64,000 nucleotides of DNA from Amycolatopsis aidingensis (GCF_018885265.1 NZ_CP076538.1:2764001-2828000), one strand, 5' to 3'. Counted from the first letter of the stretch, positions 36,350-44,520 are shown. The notes: generated from the letters alone by a model not told the origin. Program-made: numbers and translations.

Positions 36350-36867
36350 GCCTGCTGCGCCGGTTGTTCGGTGGCGGCGTTCCGGACGAGCTCGCCGGGG
36401 AACTCGCCGCGGGGGAGCATGTGGCCGGTTCGGCCCCGGTGGACGGTGGTGGCCTGGTGGCCGTCACCCCGCTGGGACTGTGGGTGCCCGCGGGGGACGG
36501 ATTTCGCCGGATCGGGTGGCATCTGGTCAGCAAGGCCGTCTGGCGGGACGCGGTGCTGGAGATCACCGAGGCCGAGGAGACGGGGTCGGCGGGGGAGGCC
36601 GTGCTGCTGTCCGACAGGGCGCCGGTGCGGTTCCGGCTGAGCAGGCCGGGGGCGTTGCCCAAGCAGGTGCAGCAGCGGGTGGACGGCTCGATCCGTTCGC
36701 GCCACCGCGAGGAGCTGCCCGGCGGGGGCGCCTGGTTCGTGGTGCGCAAGGTGCCCGGCCGGGACGGGGTGGTGCTGCAGGTGCGGCCGGACCCCGGGGT
36801 GGACGCCGACCTGGTGGCCGGGATCGCCGCGGACGCGGCCGCGAAGCTGGCCACCCAGCCGCCATAG
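36346..36867 (+). CDS. Conserved hypothetical protein coupled to dnaG
   Basis: A 173-residue soluble protein starting MSLLRRLFGGGVPDELAGEL. It resembles actinobacterial proteins encoded directly after dnaG, and its beta-rich middle (LVAVTPLGLWVPAGDGFRRI) looks like a PH-like fold. No catalytic motif seen. GTG at 36346 overlaps the dnaG stop (GTGA), so the two are translated together. Function unknown. Confidence 0.8.
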   Translation: MSLLRRLFGGGVPDELAGELAAGEHVAGSAPVDGGGLVAVTPLGLWVPAGDGFRRIGWHLVSKAVWRDAVLEITEAEETGSAGEAVLLSDRAPVRFRLSRPGALPKQVQQRVDGSIRSRHREELPGGGAWFVVRKVPGRDGVVLQVRPDPGVDADLVAGIAADAAAKLATQPP

Positions 36868-36870
36868 CAG

Positions 36871-36876
36871 TACGCT
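36871..36876 (+). promoter_or_regulatory. -10 box TACGCT, leaderless promoter of the downstream methyltransferase
   Basis: TACGCT ends 6 nt before GTG 36883. The box starts 4 nt after the preceding stop codon. Confidence 0.55.
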
Positions 36877-36882
36877 CGTACT

Positions 36883-37653
36883 GTGTGGGATCCGGACAAG
36901 TACCTCGATTACGGCGATCTGCGAGCCCGGCCGTTCCATGACCTTGTCGGGCGGATCGGGGCGCGCGAGCCACGCCGGGTGGTGGATCTCGGGTGCGGTC
37001 CGGGCAACCTGACCGGCACGCTGGAACGGCGCTGGCCGGGGGCTCGGATCGAGGCCATCGACAGCTCGCCGGAGATGGTGGCGGCGGCGCGGGCGGCCGG
37101 GCTTCCCGCCGAGGTCGGTGACGTGACCGAGTGGCGGCCCGCTGCGGACACCGACGTGGTGGTCTGCAACGCGGTGCTGCAGTGGGTGCCAGGGCATCGC
37201 GAGCTGCTGCGCCGGTGGGTGCGTGCGCTGCCGGAGGGCGGCTGGCTGGCCGTGCAGCTTCCTGGCAACTTCGCGGCCCCTTCGCACGCGCTGATCCGCG
37301 AGCTGGCGGCGCGGCCGGAATGGGCCGGCGCGCTGGATGGCGTGGTGCCGGCCGAGGACCTGGTCCAGCCGCCGCTGGCCTACGCGGAGCTGCTCGCGGA
37401 CGAGGGCTGCGTGGTCGATGCCTGGGAGACCACCTATGTCCAGCGCCTCGGCGGCGGCGACGCGGTGCTCGAGTGGATCGCCGGGACGGCCCTGCGGCCG
37501 GTCATGGCGGCACTGGACCCGGGAGACTGGCAGCGGTTCCGTGGCCAGCTGGCGGACCTGCTCGCCGGGGCGTACCCGCCCCGTTCCGACGGCACCACCT
37601 GGTTCCCCTTCCGCCGCGTGTTCGCCGTCGCCCAGACCCCTCCGGCTGGCTGA
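36883..37653 (+). CDS. Trans-aconitate 2-methyltransferase-like protein
   Basis: A 256-residue class I SAM methyltransferase. It starts VWDPDKYLDYGDLRARPFHDL as Tam proteins do, has motif I VVDLGCGPGNLT, the acidic motif IEAIDSSPEMV and motif IV NAVLQWVPGH. Tam esterifies trans-aconitate to relieve aconitase inhibition. GTG at 36883 follows TACGCT by 6 nt. Substrate is inferred from family resemblance. Confidence 0.82.
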   Translation: MWDPDKYLDYGDLRARPFHDLVGRIGAREPRRVVDLGCGPGNLTGTLERRWPGARIEAIDSSPEMVAAARAAGLPAEVGDVTEWRPAADTDVVVCNAVLQWVPGHRELLRRWVRALPEGGWLAVQLPGNFAAPSHALIRELAARPEWAGALDGVVPAEDLVQPPLAYAELLADEGCVVDAWETTYVQRLGGGDAVLEWIAGTALRPVMAALDPGDWQRFRGQLADLLAGAYPPRSDGTTWFPFRRVFAVAQTPPAG

Positions 37654-37662
37654 CGCCGGTGC

Positions 37663-37899
37663 TCAGTGTCGGTGCCGGTGGCCGTTGGCCCCCTGGCCGG
37701 TGGGCTGCTCCCCGCGGGCCATGGGCATCCGCTCGCCCAGCTGCTCACCGAGCTTCGCCCTGGCGAACCCGGCCGCGCCCTGGACGGCAGGGTGGTCGGC
37801 GAACTTGCGGTAGGTCCGCACCAGCTGGTCGTATCGCTCGCGGCCGGCACGTGCCCCCAGCACGTAACCAATTGCCGCGCCGAGCAGGAACTTCGTCAT
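37663..37899 (-). CDS. Small YtxH-like protein with His-rich tail
   Basis: A 78-residue protein with an N-terminal hydrophobic glycine-rich segment (FLLGAAIGYVLGARAGRERY), a helix, and a C-terminal GHRHRH tail. Similar small proteins are common in actinobacteria, usually called YtxH-like or hypothetical. ATG at 37899. It converges on the Tam-like gene with a 9-nt gap. The sequence 37900-38065 upstream holds only the presumed tRNA promoter (TAGAGT near 38015). Confidence 0.75.
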   Translation of the reverse strand: MTKFLLGAAIGYVLGARAGRERYDQLVRTYRKFADHPAVQGAAGFARAKLGEQLGERMPMARGEQPTGQGANGHRHRH

Positions 37900-38065
37900 C
37901 CGCTCCCCGCCTCCTCATCGCTGGTCGACCTGTCGGCCCATTGTCCCTTACCGGGGCGCGGTATGCGCACTACGGCGGTGACCCGGGGTGCTGTGCGACC
38001 CCGGACAGCGATGCGTTAGAGTATTGTCTCGTTGGCGCGGAAGGGACCGAGCCGACAAGCTACAT

Positions 38066-38138
38066 TCCCCTGTAGCTCAATTGGCAGAGCATTCGGCTGT
38101 TAACCGGAGGGTTGCTGGTTCGAGTCCAGCCGGGGGAG
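38066..38138 (+). tRNA. tRNA-Asn (anticodon GTT)
   Basis: A full cloverleaf of 73 nt: acceptor TCCCCTG (38066-38072) pairs with CGGGGGA (38131-38137), discriminator G. The D arm has AGCTCAATTGGCAGAGC, the anticodon is GTT at 38099-38101 in loop CTGTTAA, and the T arm has GGTTCGAGTCC. CCA is not encoded. A strong T-tailed hairpin follows 6 nt later. Confidence 0.97.
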
Positions 38139-38144
38139 CGTTGA

Positions 38145-38171
38145 CCCCAGGTGAGAAACCTGGGGTTTTTT
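38145..38171 (+). terminator. Rho-independent terminator of tRNA-Asn
   Basis: CCCCAGGT (38145-38152) pairs with ACCTGGGG (38158-38165) around GAGAA, followed directly by TTTTTT (38166-38171). It is the most classical terminator in the window. Confidence 0.9.
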
Positions 38172-38186
38172 GTTTCTGGGGGTTTC

Positions 38187-38849
38187 GTGACCGAGCCGGA
38201 GTTCCTGCATCGCACCAGGGTGTCCTATGACACGCTGGCCGAGGACTACGCCGACTGGATCCGCACCGAGCTGGCCGCCAGGCCGCTGGAGCGGGCCGTG
38301 CTCGCTGCGTTCGCCGAGCTCGTGCGGGAGGCCGGCGCCGGGCCGGTGGCCGACATCGGCTGCGGGCCAGGGCGCCTGACGGCACACCTGGACGGCCTCG
38401 GCGTGCCCGCCTTCGGCATCGACCTGTCGCCGCGGATGATCGCGGTTGCCCGCGGGCTCTATCCCGCGCTGCGGTTCGATGAGGGATCGATGATCGAGCT
38501 GGACATCGAGGACGGCACCCTCGGCGGCGTACTCGCCTGGTACTCGATCATCCATGTCCCGCTGGAGCGGTTGCCGGAGGTGTTCGCCGAGTTCCACCGG
38601 GTGCTGGCTCCCGGCGGCCATCTGCAGCTGGCATTCCAGGCAGGGGACGAGCTCTCGCACCGCAGCGAGGCGGCCGGGCACCAGGTGTCGCTGGACTTCC
38701 ACCGGCGGCAGCCGGACCAGATCGCCGAGCTGCTGCGCCGGGCCGGGCTGGTGCCGCGCGCCCGGATGCTGCGCGAGCCGGACCAGGACTGGGACTTTCC
38801 CGAGACCACCTCGCAGGCGTTCCTGCTGGCCCGCAAACCTCAGTCCTGA
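38187..38849 (+). CDS. Class I SAM-dependent methyltransferase
   Basis: A 220-residue methyltransferase with motif I VADIGCGPGRLT, post-I FGIDLSPRMIAVARG and motif IV VLAWYSIIHVPLERLPEVF. Substrate unknown. GTG at 38187 is chosen; an in-frame GTG at 38151 lies inside the tRNA terminator stem and would put a T6 run in the coding sequence. It runs convergently into the TetR gene with a 10-nt overlap. Confidence 0.82.
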   Translation: MTEPEFLHRTRVSYDTLAEDYADWIRTELAARPLERAVLAAFAELVREAGAGPVADIGCGPGRLTAHLDGLGVPAFGIDLSPRMIAVARGLYPALRFDEGSMIELDIEDGTLGGVLAWYSIIHVPLERLPEVFAEFHRVLAPGGHLQLAFQAGDELSHRSEAAGHQVSLDFHRRQPDQIAELLRRAGLVPRARMLREPDQDWDFPETTSQAFLLARKPQS

Positions 38850-39439
38850 CCGGGCAGCGCCCCGGCGAGGACCGTGCGCACGACCTTGTGCACGGCCTCG
38901 GTCGTTGGCGGGGTGCCGGTCCGGTCGGCGAAGGGCAGGTGCACGGCCCCGACCACGGTTGGCGCGAGCGTGTCCACCTCGGCGCGGGCCGCGATCCGGC
39001 CCAGCTCCCGTTCGGCGGTGAGGTAACGGGCGATCATGGCGGTGGCTTCGGTCAGCAGCGGGACGCCGTCGTCCGGACGGGCCTGGCGTAGCCGGGCGCG
39101 CAGGTCGTCCCTTGAGGTGACGAGGGCGACGATCGCGATGGCGACCGACTCGAACAACCGCACCAGCGTGCCGGTGAGGTTGCCGGTGACCGTGCCGGTT
39201 CCGGCGGACTCGTGCAGTGCCGCAGCCTGCCCGTCGAGCCGGTCGATGCGATCCAGCACCAGTTCGGCGAGGAAGCCGTCGAAATCGGCGAAATGCCGGT
39301 GCAGGACCCCCTTGGCGCAGCCCGCTTCCGTGGTGACCGCCCTGCTGGTCAGTGCGCTCGGCCCGTCCCGAAGCAGCACCCGCTCGGCCGCGTTGAACAG
39401 TTGCTCGCGTACTTCGCGCAAGGCCACCCCGGTCGGCAC
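38840..39439 (-). CDS. TetR family repressor
   Basis: A 199-residue regulator with the TetR helix-turn-helix (LTSRAVTTEAGCAKGVLHRHFADFDGF). GTG 39439 has GGGAGGAA about 6 nt upstream. Between this gene and the divergent methyltransferase lie two GTGGGC-N4-GCCCAC palindromes, very likely its own operators, so it should repress itself and the methyltransferase. The inducer is unknown. Confidence 0.88.
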   Translation of the reverse strand: MPTGVALREVREQLFNAAERVLLRDGPSALTSRAVTTEAGCAKGVLHRHFADFDGFLAELVLDRIDRLDGQAAALHESAGTGTVTGNLTGTLVRLFESVAIAIVALVTSRDDLRARLRQARPDDGVPLLTEATAMIARYLTAERELGRIAARAEVDTLAPTVVGAVHLPFADRTGTPPTTEAVHKVVRTVLAGALPGQD

Positions 39440-39467
39440 GCGCGTTCCTCCCGTCGCCTGGTTGTCG

Positions 39468-39504
39468 AGTGGGCAAGTGCCCACTATGGTGGGCGTATGC
39501 CCAC
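39468..39504. promoter_or_regulatory. Twin operators of the TetR/methyltransferase pair
   Basis: Two perfect palindromes: AGTGGGC-N4-GCCCACT at 39468-39485 and GTGGGC-N4-GCCCAC at 39489-39504. Their centres are 20 bp apart, two helical turns. The ATG of the methyltransferase (39497-39499) lies inside the second one. Confidence 0.85.
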
Positions 39505-40324
39505 TCTACCGCCGGACCCGGCGCGGCACGCCGGGTCCGAGCCCCATCAGCATCGTCAGGTGGCCGAGTCGTTCGGCACCGATCCCGACCGCTACGACCG
39601 GGCCCGGCCCCGGTATCCCGAGGCCATGGTGCGGTGGCTGCTGGAGGTCAGCCCCGGGACCGACCTGCTCGACGTCGGCTGCGGTACCGGTATCTCCCTG
39701 CGGCCGTTCCAGCGGGCGGGCCGCCGGGTGCTCGGGGTGGAGCCTGATGCGCGGATGGCCGGGTACGCGCGCCGGCACGGCGCCGAGGTCGAGGTGGCGA
39801 CCTTCGAGGACTGGGAGGACGCCGGCCGGAGATTCGATACCGTCCTCGCCGGGCAGGCCTGGCACTGGGTGGATCCCGTGGCGGGAGCGGCCAAGGCGGC
39901 GCGGGTACTGCGCCCCGGCGGCAGGCTGGCCGTGTTCTGGAACGCCGACCAGCCGCCGCCCGAGCTGGCCCGCGCCTTCGCCGAGGTCTACCGCAGGGTG
40001 CTGCCCGACTCTCCGGCCGCCGCGCGATGGCAGGCGACCGGCGTGGACGGCTACGCGAGGTTGTGCGACCGGGCGGCCGACGGGATCGCGCAAACGGGTG
40101 CCTTCACCGAACCCGAGCGGCGACGGTTTGACTGGGAGCGGTCCTACACCAGGGAGGAGTGGCTGGAGCAGCTGTCCACCTCGGGCGGGCACGGCCGGTT
40201 CCCGGAGGCCAGGCTGGCGGAGGTGCTGGCGGGCATCGGCGCCGCCGTCGACGATCGGGGTGGCAGCTTCCCGATGCGCTACACCACGCTGGTCGTCAGC
40301 GCGGTACGCACCGGGAACCGCTGA
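39497..40324 (+). CDS. Class I SAM-dependent methyltransferase under TetR control
   Basis: A 275-residue methyltransferase with motif I LLDVGCGTGISL and RVLGVEPDARMAGYAR. It also has AGQAWHWVDP and LRPGGRLAVFWNADQ, typical of actinobacterial methyltransferases placed beside TetR genes. ATG 39497 lies within the second operator and has no real ribosome site, so the mRNA is probably leaderless and bound repressor would cover its start. Substrate unknown; detoxification of a small molecule sensed by the TetR protein is a reasonable guess. Confidence 0.83.
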   Translation: MPTLPPDPARHAGSEPHQHRQVAESFGTDPDRYDRARPRYPEAMVRWLLEVSPGTDLLDVGCGTGISLRPFQRAGRRVLGVEPDARMAGYARRHGAEVEVATFEDWEDAGRRFDTVLAGQAWHWVDPVAGAAKAARVLRPGGRLAVFWNADQPPPELARAFAEVYRRVLPDSPAAARWQATGVDGYARLCDRAADGIAQTGAFTEPERRRFDWERSYTREEWLEQLSTSGGHGRFPEARLAEVLAGIGAAVDDRGGSFPMRYTTLVVSAVRTGNR

Positions 40325-40338
40325 CCCAGGTCAGGAGG

Positions 40339-40905
40339 TCACTGCCGGGTCCAGTCACCACAGCGCGCGGACTGGAAGTCCTGCCCCTCCGCCAAGGTGA
40401 TGGTGGGGTTGCCCCCGCCGGGGATGCCGTTGTCGACGATGTCGCTGCCGTTGCTGCCGCTCGCCGTGATCTTCCAGTAGCAGTCGGAGCCGACATCGGT
40501 GGCCCGGTAGGTCCCGGGTTCTACGTCCACGCCGACAACCCACACCCCGTCGCCGACGGTGTTGGCCGCGACGGCCCGTTCGGCCTCGCTGATCGCGGCG
40601 GCGCGGGTGTCGAGTTCGGCGCTGCGCTGGTCCAGTTCATCCGCGCGAAGGGCGAGGCTGGAGTCGCGTTCGTTGAGTTCGGCCACCCGCTCGGCCAGCG
40701 CGGCCAGCTCATCCGCCGGGATCTCACCGGGTACCTCCACTTCCTTGGTGACGATCTCGGGTTCGGGAGCGACCGCCGCGGCGCCGATGCCGACGCCGAG
40801 GAACAGGGCTGCGAGGATGCCCGCTACCCAGGGCCAACGCCGTACGCGCTTGCCATCGGTGCCGCTGCCGGGGACCTGGTGGCTCGTGCCACGTGACTCG
40901 GTCAT
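40339..40905 (-). CDS. Membrane-anchored coiled-coil protein with C-terminal beta domain
   Basis: A 188-residue protein: a short cytoplasmic start, one membrane helix (WVAGILAALFLGVGIGAAAV), a predicted coiled coil at about 58-110 (ELAALAERVAELNERD..LDQRSAELDTRAAAISEAER), and a C-terminal domain VEPGTYRATDVGSDCYWKI ... ARCGDWTRQ with two cysteines. The C-terminal domain is common in actinobacterial surface proteins; role unknown. GGAAGGAA lies before ATG 40905. It converges on the methyltransferase with a 14-nt gap. Confidence 0.8.
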   Translation of the reverse strand: MTESRGTSHQVPGSGTDGKRVRRWPWVAGILAALFLGVGIGAAAVAPEPEIVTKEVEVPGEIPADELAALAERVAELNERDSSLALRADELDQRSAELDTRAAAISEAERAVAANTVGDGVWVVGVDVEPGTYRATDVGSDCYWKITASGSNGSDIVDNGIPGGGNPTITLAEGQDFQSARCGDWTRQ

Positions 40906-41090
40906 GATCGGTTCCTTCCCGCGAGGGTGCTTACTCCTCGTGTGGATCACCGCGGGTGTTGCGGGGTTAGCCGAGGTGATGCCTGCCCGTTACCGGTTAC
41001 TGACCGCGACCCGGCGAGGTGGCCGGAGGTCATCTCCGATGAGGACCGTGGTCCCTACCGGGGACCGGTGCCCTCGGCCGAGGGTGAGGT

Positions 41091-41168
41091 ATGCGCGAAA
41101 TCGACCTGAGCACGATGCTGTGGGGCAGGAGTGGCACGATCCGGCAGTGCGGTGGTGAGGCCGGATGA
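41091..41168 (+). CDS. Possible 25-residue leader ORF overlapping the flavodoxin start
   Basis: ATG at 41091 follows GAGGGTGAGG and reads MREIDLSTMLWGRSGTIRQC plus five residues, stopping at TGA 41166-41168, which overlaps the flavodoxin ATG (ATGA). No homologue recognised, so it may be a translational-coupling leader or chance. The rest of 40906-41090 contains one hairpin (GGTCCC / GGGACC near 41050-41066) and nothing else I can name. Confidence 0.3.
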   Translation: MREIDLSTMLWGRSGTIRQCGGEAG

Positions 41169-41680
41169 GGGCGGTGATCGTCTACGAGTCCATGTTCGGC
41201 AACACCGAACGAGTGGCCCGCGCGCTGGCGGGCGGGCTGGCGCTGCACGGAACGGTGGACCTGCTCAATGTGGACGACGCCATGGGAAGCTCCTTCGAAG
41301 GAACCGATCTGATCGTGGCAGGTGGACCGACGCATACCTTCGGGCTGAGCCGGGCGAACACCAGGGAGACGGCCTCCCAGCAGGCAGGTGGCGGACATAC
41401 CGTGAGCCGCAGTGGCCTGCGGGACTGGCTGGCGCGGCTGCCACCGGCACCCGCGGGGACCGCGGTGGCGGTGTTCGGCACCCGCGTGCGGAAGCCCCGC
41501 TGGCTGACTGGCTCGGCCGCCCACGGCACGGCGCGGCTGTTGCGCCGCCGGGGCTACCGGTTCCTCGCCCGCCCACAGGACTTCTACGTCGACGGCATGA
41601 CCGGGCCGCTGGCCGAAGGGGAGCTGGCCAGGGCACGACAGTGGGGCGAGGAACTCGGCACCGTCTGTGTCGCCCGCTGA
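41165..41680 (+). CDS. Flavodoxin-domain protein
   Basis: A 171-residue flavodoxin-like protein with the FMN phosphate loop YESMFGNTERVA near the N-terminus, GGPTHTFGLSR at the second loop, and AVAVFGTRVRKPRW in the third. Flavodoxins carry electrons on FMN. Here it stands alone, so the partner is unknown. ATG at 41165. Confidence 0.85.
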   Translation: MRAVIVYESMFGNTERVARALAGGLALHGTVDLLNVDDAMGSSFEGTDLIVAGGPTHTFGLSRANTRETASQQAGGGHTVSRSGLRDWLARLPPAPAGTAVAVFGTRVRKPRWLTGSAAHGTARLLRRRGYRFLARPQDFYVDGMTGPLAEGELARARQWGEELGTVCVAR

Positions 41681-41775
41681 CCGGGAGCCGCGGACATCGC
41701 TGCCCAGGTCGCGTGAATCGATCAACCTGTCCCGGTCTCCGGCGAGGCAGCCGACGGTGGGCCGGGGCGGGTCGC

Positions 41776-41781
41776 TATAGT
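41776..41781 (+). promoter_or_regulatory. Possible -10 box TATAGT of the tRNA-CAU gene
   Basis: TATAGT is the best -10 match in the 190-nt gap before the tRNA, about 90 nt upstream of the mature 5' end. Confidence 0.4.
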
Positions 41782-41869
41782 TCCGGGGCGGACGAGACAC
41801 AGGCCACCGCGGGGGCGGCTCGGGGGAGCGGCAAAGGCGCAGCGGGGGTTCTGCACTCCTTGTTTGCAC

Positions 41870-41943
41870 GGGCCGGTAGCTCAGTTGGTTAGAGCAGAGG
41901 ACTCATAATCCTTTGGCCGCGGGTTCGAGCCCCGCCCGGCCCA
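41870..41943 (+). tRNA. tRNA with CAT anticodon (Ile2 or elongator Met)
   Basis: Acceptor GGGCCGG (41870-41876) pairs with CCGGCCC (41936-41942), discriminator A. D arm AGCTCAGTTGGTTAGAGC, anticodon CAT at 41904-41906 in loop CTCATAA, T arm GGGTTCGAGCCCC. It lacks an initiator-type unpaired first base pair, so it is not tRNA-fMet. The CTTTGG variable region resembles tRNA-Ile2 (lysidine-modified) more than elongator Met, but identity cannot be settled by eye. CCA is not encoded. Accessory genes begin about 100 nt downstream. Confidence 0.92.
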
Positions 41944-42045
41944 CTTACGTCATTGAGCTGGAGTTATGGGACGAAGAGTGTGCCATTGTGCGAACCGCAG
42001 GCCGCAGTCCTGGCTTTGGCCACGCAGCACATCGCATGCGATCTT

Positions 42046-42912
42046 TTAGCGGCCGCGGTGGGTTTCGGTCATGTTCTGGGTGCCGATGACGTCGAGGAGC
42101 CGGAGTTTTCCGGCGGCGTCGCTGCCGGGGGTGGCCGTGTGGATGACGATGTACAGATTGTCGTCGGGCGCTGTGAGCACGTCGCAGTTGAGTTCAAGCG
42201 GGCCGACGTAGGGATGTTCGATCGTTTTGACGTCAGTGGTGTGCTTACCGACCTCGTGGGTCTCCCACAAACGTTCGAAGGTGTCGCTGGCGGCGCGCAG
42301 GTCGCTAACCAGCGTGTGCAGGTCTGGGTCGATCGGGTAACGCGCGCTGGCCTCCCGTAGGTCGGCGACTACCGCGGCCTCGAACCGACGTCGTTGTTCC
42401 GGGGTGTGGCTGACCCGGCTGGGCTGGCCGGTGAAGTGCCGCCATGCCACGTTCCGCTCCCGGCCGGACTGCGCGGATGGGTCGCCGAAGAGTGCGCTGA
42501 ACAGCGAGTTCCAGGCGAGTAGCGTCCACGTGGCGTTGTAGACGCCGACGGGGTCGCCCGTCATCTGGTCGAGCAGCCGCTGTATGCCGGGGGTGAGGTG
42601 CGCCGGAATCCGGTCCTCTGCGGGTGGTGCCTGGCCGGCGAGCAGGAACAGGTGCCTTCGTTCTGCTGCCGATAGTCGTAACGCCCTGGCCAGCGCCATG
42701 GTGACGGGTCTGGATGGGGTGGTGGACCGGCCCTGCTCGAGACGGATCAGGTAGTCGGTGGAGATCCCGGCCAACGTTGCGAGTTCCTCCCGCCGCAACC
42801 CGGGGGCCCGGCGCCCGCGCCTTGCGGGGAGCCCGACGCTGTCGGGGGCGATTCTGTCCCGCCAATTCCGCAGCGCATGGCCGAGTTGCCTGCCGGTGCC
42901 GCTTTCGCTCAT
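42046..42912 (-). CDS. XRE family regulator with MmyB-like ligand-binding domain
   Basis: A 288-residue protein with an N-terminal helix-turn-helix (RREELATLAGISTDYLIRLE) and a C-terminal MmyB-like domain (NATWTLLAWNSLFSALFGDP; ELNCDVLTAPDDNLYIVIHT). Such regulators are normally divergent from a short-chain dehydrogenase they control, as here. ATG at 42912. The 100 nt of intergenic DNA contains an AT-rich GGTATTCC patch but no convincing palindrome. Confidence 0.9.
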   Translation of the reverse strand: MSESGTGRQLGHALRNWRDRIAPDSVGLPARRGRRAPGLRREELATLAGISTDYLIRLEQGRSTTPSRPVTMALARALRLSAAERRHLFLLAGQAPPAEDRIPAHLTPGIQRLLDQMTGDPVGVYNATWTLLAWNSLFSALFGDPSAQSGRERNVAWRHFTGQPSRVSHTPEQRRRFEAAVVADLREASARYPIDPDLHTLVSDLRAASDTFERLWETHEVGKHTTDVKTIEHPYVGPLELNCDVLTAPDDNLYIVIHTATPGSDAAGKLRLLDVIGTQNMTETHRGR

Positions 42913-43013
42913 AGGTTCAGTATCCGCTCCTGGTCGGCTTTGATGGTGGTACTGGTATTCCTACGACAATTGGGCCACTCCCGGCCGCCTCTGGATGCGG
43001 CGATGCTGGTGGC

Positions 43014-43721
43014 ATGACCACAACACTTGTCACCGGGGCGAACAAGGGCCTTGGTATGGAAACGGCCCGTCGGCTCGTGGAAGCTGGGCACGAGGTGTAT
43101 GTCGGGGCACGGGACCCGGGCCGGGGCAAGGCGGCGGCGAGGCGGACCGGCGCCCGCTTTCTGCCGATCGACGTGACCAGTGATGACTCGGTGCGAGCGG
43201 CCGCGAAGATCCTCGCCGAGGAGGCCAGCACTCTGGATGTACTGGTCAACAACGCCGGTGTGCGCGGGACAGCCGCACCACCCGGTGAGGTCACCGCAAC
43301 CGACATGCTCGCCGTCTATGACACGAACGTGTTCGGTGCGGTCCGCGTGACCGGCGCGATGCTGCCCCTGCTGCAACGTAGTGCGGCGCCTGTGATCGTG
43401 AACGTCAGCAGTGGGCTGGGTTCGCTGGCCGTCACGGCCGATCCCGAGGCGCACGCCGAAGTGGTGCCGGTGTGGGTGCCCGCCCTGCCGTACAACTCCG
43501 CGAAGGCCGCGCTGAACATGGTCACCGCCCAGTACGCCCACGCCTACCCGTCGATCAGAGTCAACGCCGTCGATCCCGGATTCACCGCCACCGACCTCAA
43601 CGACCATGCTGGCGAGCAGACCGTCGAGCAGGGAGCGGAAATCATCGTCCGGATGGCACTGATCGGCGCCGAAGGGCCGACCGGCGGCTACTTCGGCAAC
43701 AACGGGGTGGTCCCATGGTGA
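43014..43721 (+). CDS. Short-chain dehydrogenase/reductase
   Basis: A 235-residue classical SDR: cofactor motif TGANKGLGMETARRL, DVLVNNAGVRG, catalytic Ser in IVNVSSGLGSLA, and YNSAKAALN (Tyr-x3-Lys). ARDPGR after the second strand suggests NADP(H). Divergent from the MmyB-like regulator. The DsbA-like gene overlaps its end by 7 nt. Substrate unknown. Confidence 0.9.
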   Translation: MTTTLVTGANKGLGMETARRLVEAGHEVYVGARDPGRGKAAARRTGARFLPIDVTSDDSVRAAAKILAEEASTLDVLVNNAGVRGTAAPPGEVTATDMLAVYDTNVFGAVRVTGAMLPLLQRSAAPVIVNVSSGLGSLAVTADPEAHAEVVPVWVPALPYNSAKAALNMVTAQYAHAYPSIRVNAVDPGFTATDLNDHAGEQTVEQGAEIIVRMALIGAEGPTGGYFGNNGVVPW

Positions 43722-44311
43722 CCCCGCGAGTGGAGGTGATCCTGGACTTCGTCTGCGCCCACTCCTATATCGGCGTCACCCGGTTCCTGCGCACGGTCCG
43801 ACAGCACCGCGCGCAAGGACGACCCGTCGACGTGGCGTTCCGGCCGTTTCGCCTGCGCCCGGAAGCATCCACCGAGGGCGAGCTGCTGTTCGAGATACAC
43901 CGGCGGGAGCGCGGCGAGGCCGTCGCCAGGCAGATCGCCGCGGACGCCACGGTCGGCGTCGCGGACGGCCTCACGCTGAACTTCCGCCAGGCTGTGTTCG
44001 TCAACACCTTCGATGCGCACAGGCTGCTCACCCACGCCTCGGCGCAGGGCCACGGTGAGGCAATGGCCGAACGGCTGTTCCGCGCCTACTTCACCGACGG
44101 CGCGAACATCGCCGACCCCGACACCCTGCACGCCCTGGCCACCGAACTCGGCGTGGCCCCTGGCCTCGGCGGCAATGAGGAACTGCACGCCGAGCTCGAA
44201 AGCGTCCATGCCCTCGGCATCACATCGGTGCCGGTCTTCCGGTTCAGCAACGGCCTTACGCTCACCGGGGAACAGTCCGAAGATGCATTCCTGGCAGCGT
44301 TGCACGACTGA
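43715..44311 (+). CDS. DsbA/FrnE-like protein lacking the second active-site cysteine
   Basis: A 198-residue thioredoxin-fold protein of the DsbA/FrnE type: VEVILDFVCAHSYIGVTRF at the start, NTFDAHRLLTHAS in the helical insert and ITSVPVFRFSNGLTLTGEQS near the end with the cis-proline. The usual CPWC becomes C-A-H-S, so normal disulfide exchange is unlikely, and a monothiol or glutathione-linked role is possible. ATG 43715 overlaps the SDR stop. A hairpin terminator follows. Confidence 0.85.
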   Translation: MVTPRVEVILDFVCAHSYIGVTRFLRTVRQHRAQGRPVDVAFRPFRLRPEASTEGELLFEIHRRERGEAVARQIAADATVGVADGLTLNFRQAVFVNTFDAHRLLTHASAQGHGEAMAERLFRAYFTDGANIADPDTLHALATELGVAPGLGGNEELHAELESVHALGITSVPVFRFSNGLTLTGEQSEDAFLAALHD

Positions 44312-44329
44312 CGACATGCCCCAAAGAAA

Positions 44330-44362
44330 CGGGGCTGGGCAGCACGGTCGTGCCCGGCCCCG
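44330..44362 (+). terminator. Terminator of the SDR-DsbA operon
   Basis: CGGGGCTGGGCA (44330-44341) pairs with TGCCCGGCCCCG (44351-44362), with one wobble pair and a 9-nt loop, 18 nt after the stop codon. The stretch 44363-44666 has no convincing gene. Confidence 0.8.
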
Positions 44363-44520
44363 TGGTGCCGGCTCTCCCGCCGAGCATGCCGTGGCACGCA
44401 TCGACCGCACTGCGGCCGTACGCACGACGGCCGTGGCTCACCGCTGCGATCCGCGAGACAACCGCGACCACCAGGCGGTCATCGAGGTACTCCGGGACAC
44501 CGCGGCCGAACTGTCCGTCG

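Noticed and set aside
38151..38186. Upstream GTG start for the methyltransferase after tRNA-Asn
   Set aside because: It lies in the stem of the T-tailed tRNA terminator and would translate the T run; GTG 38187 gives the normal family length.
41870..41943. Initiator tRNA-Met
   Set aside because: The first acceptor pair is G-C matched and the anticodon stem lacks the three G-C pairs typical of initiators.
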